Below, one piece after another: positions 24,851-35,498 of a stretch of 64,000 nucleotides of DNA. Each line of letters opens with the position of its first letter. Positions within the stretch are counted from its first letter, which is position 1. The stretch comes from Streptomyces catenulae (GTDB lineage: Bacteria > Actinomycetota > Actinomycetes > Streptomycetales > Streptomycetaceae). The stretch is taken from contig NZ_JODY01000002.1 of NCBI RefSeq assembly GCF_000718015.1, forward strand, positions 372,001 through 436,000. The letters are read 5' to 3'. The notes beneath the pieces were generated by a model that saw only the letters and a list, made by a program, of their open reading frames with translations, made no database searches and was not told the origin of the DNA. Made by a program: the position numbers and the translations under genes.

Positions 24851-25083
24851 GTGGACTCCTGTCGTTCGAAGGTGACGGCCATCCAGGGGCAGATCGTCTC
24901 GGCGCGGACGAGGGCTTGCGCGTCGGCCGCGTCCAGGTCGGCGTCCGGCCGCAGCCAGGCCCGCCGGTCCGCGAGGCGGAAGACGGCGGGGACGGTCTCC
25001 GCGCAGTGGCCGGTGCCGCTGCACAGGGCGTGGTCCACGCTCACCCTGCGGGTTGCGGTGGTCCGCTCGACGGGGCCGCTCAT
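24847..25083 (-). CDS. 3Fe-4S ferredoxin, P450 redox partner
   Basis: A 78-residue ferredoxin, too short to have its own entry in many gene callers. The cluster ligands follow the 3Fe-4S pattern typical of Streptomyces P450 ferredoxins: CSGTGHC (C-x5-C) near residue 21 and ETICPWMAV (final Cys-Pro) near residue 65. Its ATG overlaps the P450 stop and its stop overlaps the methyltransferase start, so P450, ferredoxin and methyltransferase are translationally coupled. It passes electrons to the adjacent P450. Confidence 0.9.
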   Translation of the reverse strand: MSGPVERTTATRRVSVDHALCSGTGHCAETVPAVFRLADRRAWLRPDADLDAADAQALVRAETICPWMAVTFERQEST

Positions 25084-26309
25084 GCGCGGTCCGTGCGGGG
25101 CAGGACCGGGCCGTCGTGGACCATCTCCAGGGAGGTCCAGGAGCGGAACATCGGTCCGGGCACCTGCTCGGGGGTGAAGCCGGGGCGCAGCCGCAGGCCG
25201 GGCAGGCGGCGGTAGAGCGTGGACAGGGCGACCTCGGCCTGGAGGCGGCCGAGGTTCATACCGATGCAGTGGTGGACGCCGTAGCCGAACGCCATGGAGG
25301 CGGGCAGCTCCTTCCGGTCCCGGTCGAGGCGGAGTTCGTCGGGCCGGTCGAAGATCTCCGGGTCGTGGTTGGCGGCGCCCAGCGAGAAGTAGATCCGCTC
25401 GCCGGGCCGGGAGACGTGCCCGCCGGGCAGCTCCGCCTCCTTGAGGGTGCGGCGGTACAGGCCGAGGATCGGCCCGTCGTAGCGCAGGCCCTCCTCGACG
25501 AGGGTTTCGGTCAGTCCGTCGATGTCGCCGAGGTACGCCGTCTTCTGGTCGGGGTGCTGCTCCAGGGCGCGGACGAGGTTGCCGATGGCGGCGCCGGTGG
25601 AGGCGTTGCCGGCGATCAGGCCGAGGATGAGCAGGCCGATCTCCCGCTCGGCGAAGCGGTCGCCGTTCTCCTCGGCGAAGCAGAGCGTGGTGGTGAGGTC
25701 GTCGGCGCCGGGCCCGGCGGCGCGTCGGGTGCGCACCGTCTCGCGGAGGTAGTCGCTCCACGCCTCCAGCTCGGGGGAGGCCAGTCCCTCGGTGTTGGCG
25801 AGGCCGGTGGACTCCGGCAGCAGCGCGGTGCGCAGGACGTACTCGCGGTCCGCTTCGGGGATGCCGAGGAGTTCGGAGATGTGGGTCTCGCTCACCGGGG
25901 AGGCGAAATCGGTGACGAGGTCGAAGGAGCCGCCGCGGGCGGCGAGCCCGTCGATGAGGTCGTTGACCGTCCGCTCGGTGAACGGCCGCATGCGGTTGAT
26001 GCGGGACGCGGACAGCGCCCGGACGATGAGGCGGCGCTGACGGGTGTGGCGGGGCGGGTCGGCGAGCGTGAAGACCTGCAGCTCCTCGGGGACCGGCTCC
26101 TCCAGCGGCCAGGCGGCGCTGTAGGTGCAGGAGAACGCCTCGTGGTTGCGGCCTATCTCCTTCACCGCCTCGTACGAGGTGACCTGCACGGAGTCGAGTT
26201 CCGGGGAGTGGACGATCGGGCAGCGGGCGCGGTCGGCGGCCAGCTGCTCCCAGGGGTGGGCGGCCTTGCCTTCGTACGGCTTGAAGGCGGGGACGGGCTG
26301 CTCGGACAT
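25080..26309 (-). CDS. Cytochrome P450, PKS tailoring
   Basis: A 409-residue bacterial P450. LADPPRHTRQRRLIVRAL is the C-helix block. The I-helix reads LGLIAGNASTGAAIGNL, where AGNAST replaces the usual AGHETT. EEGLRYDGP carries ExxR, and FGYGVHHCIGMNLGRLQAEV is the haem-Cys loop. The altered I-helix can go with atypical chemistry or tight substrate fit, so it deserves attention. Ribosome site GGAAGAGAAGAG precedes the ATG. It lies 50 bp after the acyl ligase and is coupled to its own ferredoxin. Likely role: oxidation of the polyketide released from the two modules. Confidence 0.88.
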   Translation of the reverse strand: MSEQPVPAFKPYEGKAAHPWEQLAADRARCPIVHSPELDSVQVTSYEAVKEIGRNHEAFSCTYSAAWPLEEPVPEELQVFTLADPPRHTRQRRLIVRALSASRINRMRPFTERTVNDLIDGLAARGGSFDLVTDFASPVSETHISELLGIPEADREYVLRTALLPESTGLANTEGLASPELEAWSDYLRETVRTRRAAGPGADDLTTTLCFAEENGDRFAEREIGLLILGLIAGNASTGAAIGNLVRALEQHPDQKTAYLGDIDGLTETLVEEGLRYDGPILGLYRRTLKEAELPGGHVSRPGERIYFSLGAANHDPEIFDRPDELRLDRDRKELPASMAFGYGVHHCIGMNLGRLQAEVALSTLYRRLPGLRLRPGFTPEQVPGPMFRSWTSLEMVHDGPVLPRTDRA

Positions 26310-26359
26310 GTCAGCTCTTCTCTTCCGGCGGGAGGCTCGGCTCTTCGGGTGGGCGGCGG

Positions 26360-27946
26360 TCAGTTGACCGCGCGGTCGCGGTCGGCCCAGAACTGCTCGC
26401 GCAGGGTGCGGCGGAGGATCTTGCCGCTGGGGTTGCGGGGGACGGAGTCGACGACGGTGTAGCGGGTGGGGACCTTGAAGTCGGCGAGCCGTCCGCGCAG
26501 GAAGGTACGGATCTCGTACGGGGCGGCGAAGGCGCCGGGGCGGAGGGCGAGGAAGGCGTGGACGGCCTCGCCCCAGCGGTCGTCGGGGACGCCGATGACG
26601 GCGGCGTCCAGGACGGCGGGGTGGGCGCAGAGGGCGTTCTCGACCTCGGCGGGGAAGATGTTCTCCCCGGCTCTGACGATCATTTCCTTGATGCGGTCCT
26701 GGATGAAGAGGTAGCCGTCCGCGTCGAGGTATCCGGCGTCGCCGGTGTGGAGCCAGCCGTCGCGGAGGGTGGCGGCGGTCGCGTCGGTCAGCCGCCAGTA
26801 CTCCAGCATCCGGGCGGGCGTCTTGATGCAGACCTCACCGACCTCGCCGGGCGGCAGGGCGCGGCCGTCGGGGGCGACGATCCGCAGTTCGATGCCGGGG
26901 TAGGCGCGTCCGGCGGCGCGCAGCCGGGGGCTGCCGGGGACGTGGTCGGCGGGCGGCAGGCAGACGGCGGTGTTGCCGGTCTCGGTGAGGCCGTAGATCT
27001 GCGCGAGGTCGCACCGCATGACGGAGATGCACTGCTGGAGGAGGGATTCGGAGATCGGGGAGCCGCCGTAGACCACCTTGCGCAGGGTCGCGAAGTCGGC
27101 TTCCGCGGCGTCCGGTTCGGAGAGCAGCATCAGCAGCATGGCGGGGACGAGGAAGGCGGTGGTGACGCCGGACTCGCGGATGAGGTGGAGCACCTCGCGG
27201 CCACCGAAGGAGCGGAGCGCGACGTTGGTGACCCCGGCGTTGAAGCCCTGGGTGGCGTACCACAGGCCGCCGATGTGGGAGCCGGAGATGCCGATGAGGC
27301 TGACGTCGTCGGGGCGGAAGTCGATCCAGTCGAGTCCGGCGTCGTCGAGCAGCCCGCGGACGGCGAAGAAGCTGCGGTGGGCGAGGACGACGCCCTTGGG
27401 CAGGCCGGTGGTGCCGCTGGTGTACATCTGGGCGACGGCGTCGTCGGTGGTGGCGGGGGCCGGGGCGGCGGCGCCGCGTCCGGTGTCCTTCCAGTCCTTG
27501 AGGGTGCGGGCCGACTCGTCGGTGCCGTCGAGGAGCACCAGGTGCCGCAGGTCGGGCAGGTCGGGGCGGATCTTGTGGGCGGTGGGCAGGAACTCCTCCT
27601 CGACGAAGAGGAGTTCGGCGCGGGAGTCGCGCAGGATGTACTCGACCTCGGTGGGCGCCAGGCGCCAGTTGACGGGGACGAGGACCGCTCCGGCGGCCGC
27701 GCAGGCGTACAGCAGCTCGTAGAAGCGCACCGACTCCTTGCCGAGGTAGCCGACGCGGGAGCCCTTGGTGAGGCCGGACGCGGCGAGCGCCAGGGCGCCG
27801 CGGGCGCTCTCGGCGTACAGGCGTCCGTAGGTGACCTCGACGCCGCCGCAGACGAGCGCGGGGTATTCGGGCCGGTGGGTGGCGTGGAAGGCGAGCCGGG
27901 CGTCGAGGGTGCGGTGCGTCGGCGGGGGCGCGGGGTGTCTGGTCAT
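26360..27946 (-). CDS. Fatty acyl-AMP/CoA ligase in PKS operon
   Basis: A 528-residue ANL-superfamily ligase. A3 is MYTSGTTGLPKGVVLAHRS near residue 180, A5 IYGLTETGNTAV near 325, A7 DGWLHTGDAGYLDADGYL, A8 DRIKEMIVRAGENIFPAEVE, and the A10 lysine lies in NPSGKILRRTL. The N-terminus (TLDARLAFHATHRPEYPALV) and overall pattern fit long/medium-chain acyl ligases. The ATG follows GAAGGG and lies 14 bp from the stop of the lone-KS gene. In isonitrile pathways an acyl ligase (ScoC) loads the isonitrile acid on an ACP; this gene, cotranscribed with the PKS whose first protein starts with an ACP, is the best candidate for loading the starter (inference). No FAAL-specific insertion was identified by eye. 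Confidence 0.85.
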   Translation of the reverse strand: MTRHPAPPPTHRTLDARLAFHATHRPEYPALVCGGVEVTYGRLYAESARGALALAASGLTKGSRVGYLGKESVRFYELLYACAAAGAVLVPVNWRLAPTEVEYILRDSRAELLFVEEEFLPTAHKIRPDLPDLRHLVLLDGTDESARTLKDWKDTGRGAAAPAPATTDDAVAQMYTSGTTGLPKGVVLAHRSFFAVRGLLDDAGLDWIDFRPDDVSLIGISGSHIGGLWYATQGFNAGVTNVALRSFGGREVLHLIRESGVTTAFLVPAMLLMLLSEPDAAEADFATLRKVVYGGSPISESLLQQCISVMRCDLAQIYGLTETGNTAVCLPPADHVPGSPRLRAAGRAYPGIELRIVAPDGRALPPGEVGEVCIKTPARMLEYWRLTDATAATLRDGWLHTGDAGYLDADGYLFIQDRIKEMIVRAGENIFPAEVENALCAHPAVLDAAVIGVPDDRWGEAVHAFLALRPGAFAAPYEIRTFLRGRLADFKVPTRYTVVDSVPRNPSGKILRRTLREQFWADRDRAVN

Positions 27947-27960
27947 GGTGGAGCGGCCCT

Positions 27961-29799
27961 TCAGATGCGTGCGGCGCGCAGCCAGTGGCGGCGGCGCCGG
28001 AAGGCGTAGGTGGGCAGTGGGGTCAGGCGGGCCCCGGTGGCGGCGAACGCGGCGTCCCAGTCGGGCCGTTCGCCCCGGCAGTGGGCCTCGGCGAGGGCGG
28101 TGCCGGGGTCGGGGTCCGGGCCGGGGGCGGTGCGGGGGCCGGGGCGGAGCAGGCCGGGGGCGTCGGCGCCGTCGGCGAGGACGGTCAGGGCGCGCAGCCG
28201 GGCCGCCCGGTCGGCGCCGAGGACCGCGGCGCGGCACGGCTGTCCGGCGTGGGCGGTGGCGAGGGTGCGGGCCACGTCGAGGACGGAGGCTTCGGGGTGC
28301 GCGGTGAGGTGGGCGGCGAGGCGGGCGGCCTGGGCGCGGAGCCCGGCCTCGTCGGCGGCGGAGAGCGGCCAGGGCGGGGCGTGGTCCGGGCCGGACGGGG
28401 GCCGGGCGGCGGGGGTCGTGGTCTCCTCGGCGGGCGCGTCGGCCGGGGCCTCCTCCAGGATGACGTGGACGTTGGTGCCGCTGATGCCGAACGAGGAGAC
28501 GGCGGCGCGGCGGGGGCGGCCGGGCGCGGTCGGCCAGGGCACGGCCTCGGTGAGTAGCCGGACGGTTCCGGCGCTCCAGTCGAGGTGGGGTGAGGGTTCG
28601 TCGGCGTGCAGGGTCCGCGGCAGCTGTCCGTGGCGGAGGGCGAGGACCATCTTGATCAGGCCGCCGATGCCGCCGGCGGCCTGGGTGTGGCCGATGTTGG
28701 ACTTCAGGGAGCCCAGCCACAGGGGCCGTCCGGCCTCGCGTTCGGCGCCGTAGGTGTCGCACAGCGCCTGGGCCTCGACGGGGTCGCCGAGCGGGGTGCC
28801 GGTGCCGTGTGCCTCCACCGCGTCGACGGAGTGGGCGGGGACGCGGGCGGCGGCCAGCGCCTGGTGGATCATCCGGCGGTGGGCGAGGCCGTTGGGGGCC
28901 GTCAGCCCGTGGGAGGCGCCGTCCTGGACGACGGCGGAGCCGCGGATGACGGCGAGGACGGTGCGGCCGTGGCGCCGGGCGTCCGACAGACGCTCCAGGG
29001 CCACCAGTCCGGCGCCCTCGGCGACGCCCCAGCCGTCCGCCCCGGCGGCGAAGGACTTGCAGCGGCCGTCCGGCGCCAGCAGGCCCTGGGCGCCGAACGC
29101 GGTGAGCGCGGCGGGCGTCGCCATCACGGACGCGCCGCCGACCAGCGCGAGGTCCGTCTCGTCGGCGCGGAGTGCGTGCACGGCGGTGTGCAGGGCGACG
29201 AGCGCCGAGGAGCAGGCGGTGTCGACGGTGACGGCGGGGCCCTGGAGGCCGAGGGTGTAGGCGATCCGGCCGGAGGCGACGCTCGGGGCGCTGCCGACCA
29301 GGAGGGCGCCGCCGGTGCCGGGCGGGGCGTCGCGGACGCGTCCGCCGTAGTCGTTGTAGATCACCCCGGCGTAGACGCCGGTGCGGCTGTCGCGCAGTGC
29401 GGTGGGGTCGATCCCGGCCCGCTCCAGCGCCTCCCAGGCGGTCTCCAGCAGCAGCCGTTGCTGGGGGTCGCAGAGTGCGGCCTCCTCGTCGGTCATCCGG
29501 AACGGCGCGGGGTCGAAGTCGGCCGCGCCGTGCAGGAATCCGCCGCGGGTGGTGGCTCCGGCCGGTGCCGGGTCCCAGTCGCGGTCGGTGGGGAGGCCGG
29601 AGGTGGCGTCGCGGCCGTCGGCGAGCAGTTGCCACAGGTCGTCGGGGGTCTCGACGCCGCCCGGGTAGCGGCAGGCCATCCCGACGACGGCGATCGGCTC
29701 GTGCCGCCGTTCCTCGGCCGCGGCCAGCTCCCGCCGGGTGCGGCGCAGTTCCCGCGTGACGCGTTCGAGGTAGACGCGCAGCTGGCGTTCGTCTGCCAT
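27961..29799 (-). CDS. Lone modular ketosynthase lacking AT and ACP
   Basis: A 612-residue protein. It begins with an N-terminal PKS docking coiled coil ([20 protein letters not shown]) and continues with a complete [15 protein letters not shown] (Cys196), [12 protein letters not shown] (His331), [11 protein letters not shown] (His371). After the KS-AT linker ([16 protein letters not shown]) the sequence passes through Ala/Pro-rich filler straight to the post-AT linker [15 protein letters not shown] and stops. The whole AT is missing while both flanking linkers remain. Ribosome site AAGGAAGG. The docking domain implies it receives the chain from the second PKS protein. With no AT, KR or ACP, and no integrated TE in the system, it may catalyse chain release or condensation with a nucleophile, or work with a trans-acting AT; it could also be a decaying module. 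Confidence 0.88.
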   Translation of the reverse strand: MADERQLRVYLERVTRELRRTRRELAAAEERRHEPIAVVGMACRYPGGVETPDDLWQLLADGRDATSGLPTDRDWDPAPAGATTRGGFLHGAADFDPAPFRMTDEEAALCDPQQRLLLETAWEALERAGIDPTALRDSRTGVYAGVIYNDYGGRVRDAPPGTGGALLVGSAPSVASGRIAYTLGLQGPAVTVDTACSSALVALHTAVHALRADETDLALVGGASVMATPAALTAFGAQGLLAPDGRCKSFAAGADGWGVAEGAGLVALERLSDARRHGRTVLAVIRGSAVVQDGASHGLTAPNGLAHRRMIHQALAAARVPAHSVDAVEAHGTGTPLGDPVEAQALCDTYGAEREAGRPLWLGSLKSNIGHTQAAGGIGGLIKMVLALRHGQLPRTLHADEPSPHLDWSAGTVRLLTEAVPWPTAPGRPRRAAVSSFGISGTNVHVILEEAPADAPAEETTTPAARPPSGPDHAPPWPLSAADEAGLRAQAARLAAHLTAHPEASVLDVARTLATAHAGQPCRAAVLGADRAARLRALTVLADGADAPGLLRPGPRTAPGPDPDPGTALAEAHCRGERPDWDAAFAATGARLTPLPTYAFRRRRHWLRAARI

Positions 29800-29857
29800 G
29801 GATGCCTTCCTTGGGCCGGTCGGGGCGGTACGGGACGGGGCGCTGCCCGGCGCCCCG

Positions 29858-32800
29858 TCAGTGGGTGCCGAGTTCCTCGTCGATGAGGCCGAAGAGCTGT
29901 TCGTCGGTGGCGGCGTCCAGCCCGTCGTCCGGGCCGGTGTCGTCGCGCAGTTCGGCGAGGAGCGCCGTCAACCGGGCCGCGGCGGCGGCCCGTTCGCCCG
30001 GTCCGGTGCCCTCCAGGGCGGCGGTGAGCCGGTCGAGCGCACCGTGCAGCGCCTCGGCGGGGGCGTCCGGCGTTCCGGGGACGTCGGGTGGCGCCGTGGA
30101 CCCGGTGGGGGTCAGCCGGGTGTCGAGGTCCTGGGCGAGCGCCGCGGGGGTGGGGTGGTCGAAGACGAGGGTGGCGGGGAGCCGGAGTCCGGTCGCCTCG
30201 TCGAGGGCGTTGCGCAGCGCCACCGCGGTGAGCGAGTCGAAGCCGAGGTCGGTGAGGTGGCGTTCGGCGGGGACGGTGCGGGCGGCCTGTCCGGCGGGGT
30301 GGCCGAGGACGGTGGCGACGCGTTCCTGGACGAGGGTGAGCAGCGCGGCGGTGCGGCCGGGGGCGTCCAGTGCGGCCAGCCGGGCGCGGAGGGCGTCGGC
30401 GTCGGCGCCGTGCGGGGCGGGGCGGGCCGCGGCGGGCAGCAGGGCGCCCAGGAGCGGGGGTGGGCCGCCGGGGCGTTGCCGCAGGGCGGCGAGGTCGAAG
30501 CGGACGGCGGTCAGGGCGGGTTCGGTGGTGGCCAGGGCGGTGTCGAGGAGGGCCACGCCCTGGTCGGTGGGGAGCGGGAGCACGCCGGTGCGGCGGAGTT
30601 GGGCGGCGAGGTCGTCGCGGTCCAACTGCTCCTCGCGTTCGACGGTGCGCTCCCAGTAGCCCCAGGCGAGGGCGGTGGCGGGGAGCCCGGCGGCGTGCCG
30701 GTGGCGGGCCAGCCCGTCCAGCAGGGCGTTGGCGGCGGCGTAGTTGGCCTGGCCGGGCGCGCCGAGCACCCCGGCGAGGGAGGAGAAGAGGACGAAGCGG
30801 CGGAGCGGCAGATGGGCGGTGAGGTCGTGGAGGTGGAGCGCGGCGTCGGCCTTCGGCCGCAGCACCCGGGCGACGCGGTCGGCGTCGAGGGCGGCGAGTA
30901 CCCCGTCGTCGAGGGCGGCGGCGGTGTGGACGACGGCGGTCAGCGGCCGGTCCCCGGGGACGGTGGCGAGGAGCCGGGCGAGGGCTTCCCGGTCCCCGGC
31001 GTCGCAGGCGGCGAGGGTGACGGTGGCCGCGCCGAGGTCGCGCAGGTCGCGGGCGAGGGCGGCGGCGCCGGGCGCGTCGGGGCCCCGGCGGCCGGTGAGG
31101 AGGAGGTGGCGGGCGCCGTGTGCGGTGACGAGGTGGCGGGCGACGAGGGAGCCGAGGACGCCGGTGCCGCCGGTGATCAGGACCGTGCCGTCGGGGTCGA
31201 GGGGCGCGTCGTCCGCCGGTGCCGGTGTCCCGGCGCGTTCCAGGCGGGGGACGAGGACGGTGCCGCGGCGCAGGGCGAGTTCGGGTTCGCCGGTGGCGAC
31301 GGCCGCGGGCAGGGTGCGCGGCGCCGCGGGGTCCGCGTCGGTGTCGAGGAGGACGAGGCGGCCCGGGTGTTCCTGCTGGGCGGAGCGGACCAGGCCCCAC
31401 AGGGCGGTGTGGGCGAGGTCGGGGACGGCGTCGCCGGGGGCGGCGGCCACGGCGCCGCGGGTGACGAGCACCAGCCGTCCGGTCAGGCGGGGGTCGGCCA
31501 GCCAGGTCCGGAGCAGGGTCAGCGCCGCGGTGGTGGCGGCGCGGGTCCGGTCGGCGAGGTCCCCGGTGGGCGGGGTGTCCTCGGGTCCGGGGAGCGCCGC
31601 CACGAGGACGTCGGGCGGCGCCTCACCCGCCGCCGTCGCGGTCTGCAGGTCGGCGAGCCGGTCGTGGTGGCGGGCGCCGGGGACGGGCGGGGCGGAGCCG
31701 AGGACGGCCCAGGTGCCGCCGCCCGGACCGGTGGCGGGCCGGGGGTGCCAGACGGTGCGGAACAGCGCGTCCCGGTGGGCGCCGCCGGATGCGGCGACGG
31801 CCGCCGGGTCGACGGGCCGCAGGGTGAGGGCGTCGGCGTGGAACACCGGGCGGCCGGTGCCGTCGGTGACGGTGACCGCGGCGGAGTCGGCGCCCTCGGG
31901 GGTGAGGGTGACGCGGAGCGCGGTGGCGCCGGGGGTGTGCAGACGGGCGCCGCGCCAGGCGAACGGGAGGCGCAGCCCGGGGCCGGTGAGCCCGAGCGGG
32001 TGGAGTGCCGCGTCGAGGAGGGCGGGGTGGAGCGCGAACCGTCCGGCGTCCGGGACGGCGTCGGGCAGTGCGACCTCGGCGTGGAGGGTGTCGCCGTCGC
32101 GCCAGGCGGCGGTCAGCCCGCGGAAGGCGGGCCCGTATCCGGCGCCGATGGTGTCGAGCCGGGCGTACAGCTCGTCGGGCGGTACGGGTACGGCGCCGGG
32201 TGGCGGCCAGGCGGTGGGGGCGGGGGCCGGGGCGGGGTGCCCGGCGGTGAGGGTGCCCTTGGCGTGCCGGGTCCAGGGGGTGTCGGGGGCGTCGCCGGGG
32301 GCGGCGTGGACGGTGACGGTGCGGTCGCCGGTGGCCGGGTCGGGGGCGTCGACGGCGAGGTGCAGGCGGACGGGTTCCTGCTCGGGGAGGAAGAGCGGGG
32401 CTTCCAGGAGGAGTTCGGCGATCTCGGGGCAGCCGGTCTCCTGCCCGGCACGGAGCAGCAGTTCGACGAAGGCGGTGCCGGGGAGGAGGACGGCGCCGCC
32501 GACCGCGTGATCGACCAGCCACGGCTGCGCCGCGAGGGAGATCCGGCCGGTGAGGACGGTGCCGCCGGTGCCGGGCAGCTGGACGGCGGCGCCCAGCAGC
32601 GGGTGGTCCACCCCGCCGACGCCGAGGTGGGCGGGGTCCCCGGCGGTGGTGGCGGGCGGCACCGGCCAGAACCGTTCGTGCCGGAAGGCGTAGGTCGGCA
32701 GGGCGGTCCGGGCTTCCCGGGTCTGCCGGGGGTCGGCGCCGAGGACGGCGGGCCAGTCCAGGTCCACGCCGTGGACGTACGCCTGCGCCAGCGACCGGGC

Positions 32801-35473
32801 GAAGTCGTCGGCGCCGCCCTCGTCGCGGCGGAGCGACTCCAGGACCACGCAGCCGTGTCCGGCGTCGTCCGCGATCTGTGTCACCGCCGCGGTGAGGACG
32901 GGGCGCGGGCTGACCTCGACGAAGGCGCGGACGCCGTGGTCCAGGAGGTGGGTGACGGCGCCCTGGAAGTCGACGGTCTCCCGGAGGTTGCGGTACCAGT
33001 ACGAGCCGTCCAGCGCCGCCGGGTCCACCGGGCCGCCGGTCACCGTCGACCAGAACAGTGTGCCGTTGCCGGGCAGCGGCGTCAGGTCGGCGAGGGCGGT
33101 ACGCAGCCGGTCCTCCACCTCCGCCACATGGGCGGAGTGTCCGGCGCGCTCCGCCGGGATGCGGCGGACGCGGACGCCGTCGGCGGCGAGCCGGTCGAGG
33201 ACCGCCTCGACGGCGGCGACCTCACCGGAGATCGTGGTGGCGGCCGGGGAGTTGACCGCGGCGACGGTGACCCGGCCGTCCCAGGCGGCGATCCGTTCCT
33301 CGACGGCGGCGCGGCCGAGCAGCACGGAGGCCATCGCGCCGGGCGTGGTGAGGGCGTTGAGGCAGGCGGCGCGCAGCGCGACGATCTTCGCCGCGTCGTC
33401 CAGGCTCAGCGCCCCGGCGACATACGCGGCGGCGATCTCGCCCTGCGAGTGTCCGACGACCGCCGCCGGGGTGACCCCGCAGCGGCGCCACAGTGCGGCG
33501 ATGCCCGTCATGACGGTGAAGAGCGCGGGCTGTACCACCGCCAGATCGTCGTAGGCGGCCGGGTCGTCGGTCTCGCCCTTCAGGAAGGCCGTCAGCGGTA
33601 CGTCCAGGTAGGGGGCGAAGGCCCGCTCGCAGCGGGCGACCCAGTCGGCGAACTCCGGCACGGTGCGCAGGAGTCCGGCGCCCATGCCGATCCACTGGGA
33701 GCCCTGGCCGGGGAAGACCAGTGCGACGCCCTCGCCGGGGTTCTCCGGGACGGTGCCGGTGACGGTGGCGGGGTGCTCGACCCCGGCGGCGAGCGCGTCG
33801 AACGCCGCGGCGGCGGCCGTCCGGTCGGCGGCCCGCACCACGGCCCGCTGCGCGAATCCGGTGCGCCCGGCGAGCGCGCCCGCCACCGCCGCGTCCGGCA
33901 GCTCCGCCGTCCGGTCGGTGCGCAGGAACTCCGCGAGCCGTCCGGCCTGGGCACGCAGTGCGGCGTCCCCGCGTCCGGAGACCGGCCACAGCAGCGGCGC
34001 CACGGGCCGGGGCGCGGCCGTCGCGTCGGTGTCCGGGCCGGGCTCGGCGGGCGGCGCCTGCTCGACGATCACATGGGCGTTGGTGCCGCTGACGCCGAAG
34101 GAGGAGACGCCCGCCCGGCGGGGGCGGTCCACGTCCGGCCAGGGCACCGCCTCCCGGACGACCTCCACGGCGCCCTCGGCCCAGTCCACATGGGTGGACG
34201 CCGGCGCGACATGGAGGGACGCCGGGACGGTCCCGTGCTCCATCGCCAGCAGCGCCTTCATCACCCCGGCGACGCCCGCAGCCGCCTGGGTGTGCCCGAT
34301 GTTCGACTTCACCGAACCGAGCAGCAACGGCGGAGCATCCGACGGGCGCTGGCCGTACGTGGCGAGCAGCGCCTGCGCCTCGATCGGATCACCCAACGCC
34401 GTACCCGTCCCGTGAGCCTCGACCACGTCCACGTCCGACGCCGACAGGCCCGCCGACGCCAGCGCCTGACGGATCACCCGCTGCTGCGCCGGACCACTCG
34501 GCGCCGTCAAACCGTTCGACGCACCGTCCTGATTCACCGCCGAACCCCGCACCACCCCCAGAATCCGACGACCCGCGCGCACCGCGTCCGACAGCCGCTC
34601 CAGGACCAGGACGCCCACGCCCTCGCTGAGGGAGGTGCCGTCGGCGGCGTCGGCGAAGGGCTTGCAGTGGCCCTCGGGCGAGAGGGCGCGCTGACGGCTG
34701 AACTCGATGAAGACGGTGGGGGTGGGCATCACGGTGACGCCCCCGGCCAGCGCCAGCGTGCACTCGCCGCGGCGCAGCGCCTGCGCCGCCAGATGGAGCG
34801 TCACCAGCGACGACGAGCACGCCGTGTCGAGGGCGAGGGTCGGGCCCTCAAGACCGAGGACGTAGGCGAGGCGTCCGGCCGCGACGCTGGAGGTGGTGCC
34901 GAGGTCGAAGTACCCCTCGACCTGGTCGAACACCGGCTGGAGGAGGAGGGAGTAGTTGGACGGGAAGGCGCCGGTGAAGACGCCGGTGCGGCTGCCCTTC
35001 ACCGTGGCCGGGTCGAGTCCGGCGCGCTCCAGCGCCTCCCACGACGTCTCAAGGAGCAGCCGCTGGATCGGGTCCATCGCCAGCGCCTCGCGGGGCGAGA
35101 TGCCGAAGAACGCGGCGTCGAAACCGGTGGTGGCGTCGAGGAAGCCGCCCTCGCGGACATAGCTGGTGCCGGGGTGTTCCGGGTCCGGGTCGTACAGCGC
35201 GTCCAGGTCCCAGCCGCGGTCGTCGGGGAACGGGCCCTGGACGCGGCCCTCGGCGGCGACCACGTCCCAGAGGTCTTCGGGCGAGTCGATGCCGCCGGGG
35301 TAGTGGCAGGCCATGCCGACGACGGCGATCGGCTCGTCGGCGGCGTCCCGCAACCGCTGGTTCTCCCGGCGCAGTTGCCGTGCCTCGGTCAGGGACGCTC
35401 GGAGCGCCTCGACGACCTTGGCGTCGGGGGCGTGCGGCGGGCGCGGCGCGCCGGGGGTGTCGGGGGTTTCCAT
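29858..35473 (-). CDS. Type I PKS, KS-AT-DH-KR-ACP, RAGH-type AT
   Basis: An 1,871-residue single-module PKS. N-terminal docking coiled coil (~18-42), KS (~48-472; Cys219, His353, His393), AT (~585-890; GHSQG Ser676), DH (~955-1160; [11 protein letters not shown] with His989, Asp1154), KR (~1425-1600; [12 protein letters not shown] at 1521-1523 as in B-type KRs, Tyr1578), ACP (Ser1747 in LGFDSL), C-terminal docking region ([14 protein letters not shown]). At the AT specificity site the sequence is ERAGHS (776-779 RAGH) instead of HAFH or YASH. xAGH variants are associated with ethylmalonyl-CoA or other large extenders, which fits the CCR gene in the cluster. No ER, so an alpha-ethyl enoyl product is expected. 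ATG follows GAGG; GTG at 35476 is adjacent. Confidence 0.92.
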   Translation of the reverse strand: METPDTPGAPRPPHAPDAKVVEALRASLTEARQLRRENQRLRDAADEPIAVVGMACHYPGGIDSPEDLWDVVAAEGRVQGPFPDDRGWDLDALYDPDPEHPGTSYVREGGFLDATTGFDAAFFGISPREALAMDPIQRLLLETSWEALERAGLDPATVKGSRTGVFTGAFPSNYSLLLQPVFDQVEGYFDLGTTSSVAAGRLAYVLGLEGPTLALDTACSSSLVTLHLAAQALRRGECTLALAGGVTVMPTPTVFIEFSRQRALSPEGHCKPFADAADGTSLSEGVGVLVLERLSDAVRAGRRILGVVRGSAVNQDGASNGLTAPSGPAQQRVIRQALASAGLSASDVDVVEAHGTGTALGDPIEAQALLATYGQRPSDAPPLLLGSVKSNIGHTQAAAGVAGVMKALLAMEHGTVPASLHVAPASTHVDWAEGAVEVVREAVPWPDVDRPRRAGVSSFGVSGTNAHVIVEQAPPAEPGPDTDATAAPRPVAPLLWPVSGRGDAALRAQAGRLAEFLRTDRTAELPDAAVAGALAGRTGFAQRAVVRAADRTAAAAAFDALAAGVEHPATVTGTVPENPGEGVALVFPGQGSQWIGMGAGLLRTVPEFADWVARCERAFAPYLDVPLTAFLKGETDDPAAYDDLAVVQPALFTVMTGIAALWRRCGVTPAAVVGHSQGEIAAAYVAGALSLDDAAKIVALRAACLNALTTPGAMASVLLGRAAVEERIAAWDGRVTVAAVNSPAATTISGEVAAVEAVLDRLAADGVRVRRIPAERAGHSAHVAEVEDRLRTALADLTPLPGNGTLFWSTVTGGPVDPAALDGSYWYRNLRETVDFQGAVTHLLDHGVRAFVEVSPRPVLTAAVTQIADDAGHGCVVLESLRRDEGGADDFARSLAQAYVHGVDLDWPAVLGADPRQTREARTALPTYAFRHERFWPVPPATTAGDPAHLGVGGVDHPLLGAAVQLPGTGGTVLTGRISLAAQPWLVDHAVGGAVLLPGTAFVELLLRAGQETGCPEIAELLLEAPLFLPEQEPVRLHLAVDAPDPATGDRTVTVHAAPGDAPDTPWTRHAKGTLTAGHPAPAPAPTAWPPPGAVPVPPDELYARLDTIGAGYGPAFRGLTAAWRDGDTLHAEVALPDAVPDAGRFALHPALLDAALHPLGLTGPGLRLPFAWRGARLHTPGATALRVTLTPEGADSAAVTVTDGTGRPVFHADALTLRPVDPAAVAASGGAHRDALFRTVWHPRPATGPGGGTWAVLGSAPPVPGARHHDRLADLQTATAAGEAPPDVLVAALPGPEDTPPTGDLADRTRAATTAALTLLRTWLADPRLTGRLVLVTRGAVAAAPGDAVPDLAHTALWGLVRSAQQEHPGRLVLLDTDADPAAPRTLPAAVATGEPELALRRGTVLVPRLERAGTPAPADDAPLDPDGTVLITGGTGVLGSLVARHLVTAHGARHLLLTGRRGPDAPGAAALARDLRDLGAATVTLAACDAGDREALARLLATVPGDRPLTAVVHTAAALDDGVLAALDADRVARVLRPKADAALHLHDLTAHLPLRRFVLFSSLAGVLGAPGQANYAAANALLDGLARHRHAAGLPATALAWGYWERTVEREEQLDRDDLAAQLRRTGVLPLPTDQGVALLDTALATTEPALTAVRFDLAALRQRPGGPPPLLGALLPAAARPAPHGADADALRARLAALDAPGRTAALLTLVQERVATVLGHPAGQAARTVPAERHLTDLGFDSLTAVALRNALDEATGLRLPATLVFDHPTPAALAQDLDTRLTPTGSTAPPDVPGTPDAPAEALHGALDRLTAALEGTGPGERAAAAARLTALLAELRDDTGPDDGLDAATDEQLFGLIDEELGTH
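34266..34605 (-). repeat. Near-identical 340-bp KS segment, copy in second PKS
   Basis: This part of the KS (around the VEAHGTGT and NIGHTQ motifs) is almost identical at DNA level to 39814-40153 in the first PKS gene, constant offset 5,548 bp. Silent positions are conserved too, unlike flanking KS sequence. Suggests recent gene conversion between the two modules. Confidence 0.65.
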
Positions 35474-35498
35474 CACGAACCTCGTTGTTGCCGTGGCG

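Noticed and set aside
26360..29635. A 1,091-codon frame suggesting a KS-ligase fusion
   Set aside because: The first ~560 codons are an Arg/Pro-rich shadow of the lone-KS gene in another frame; the ligase has its own ATG at 27946 with a ribosome site.
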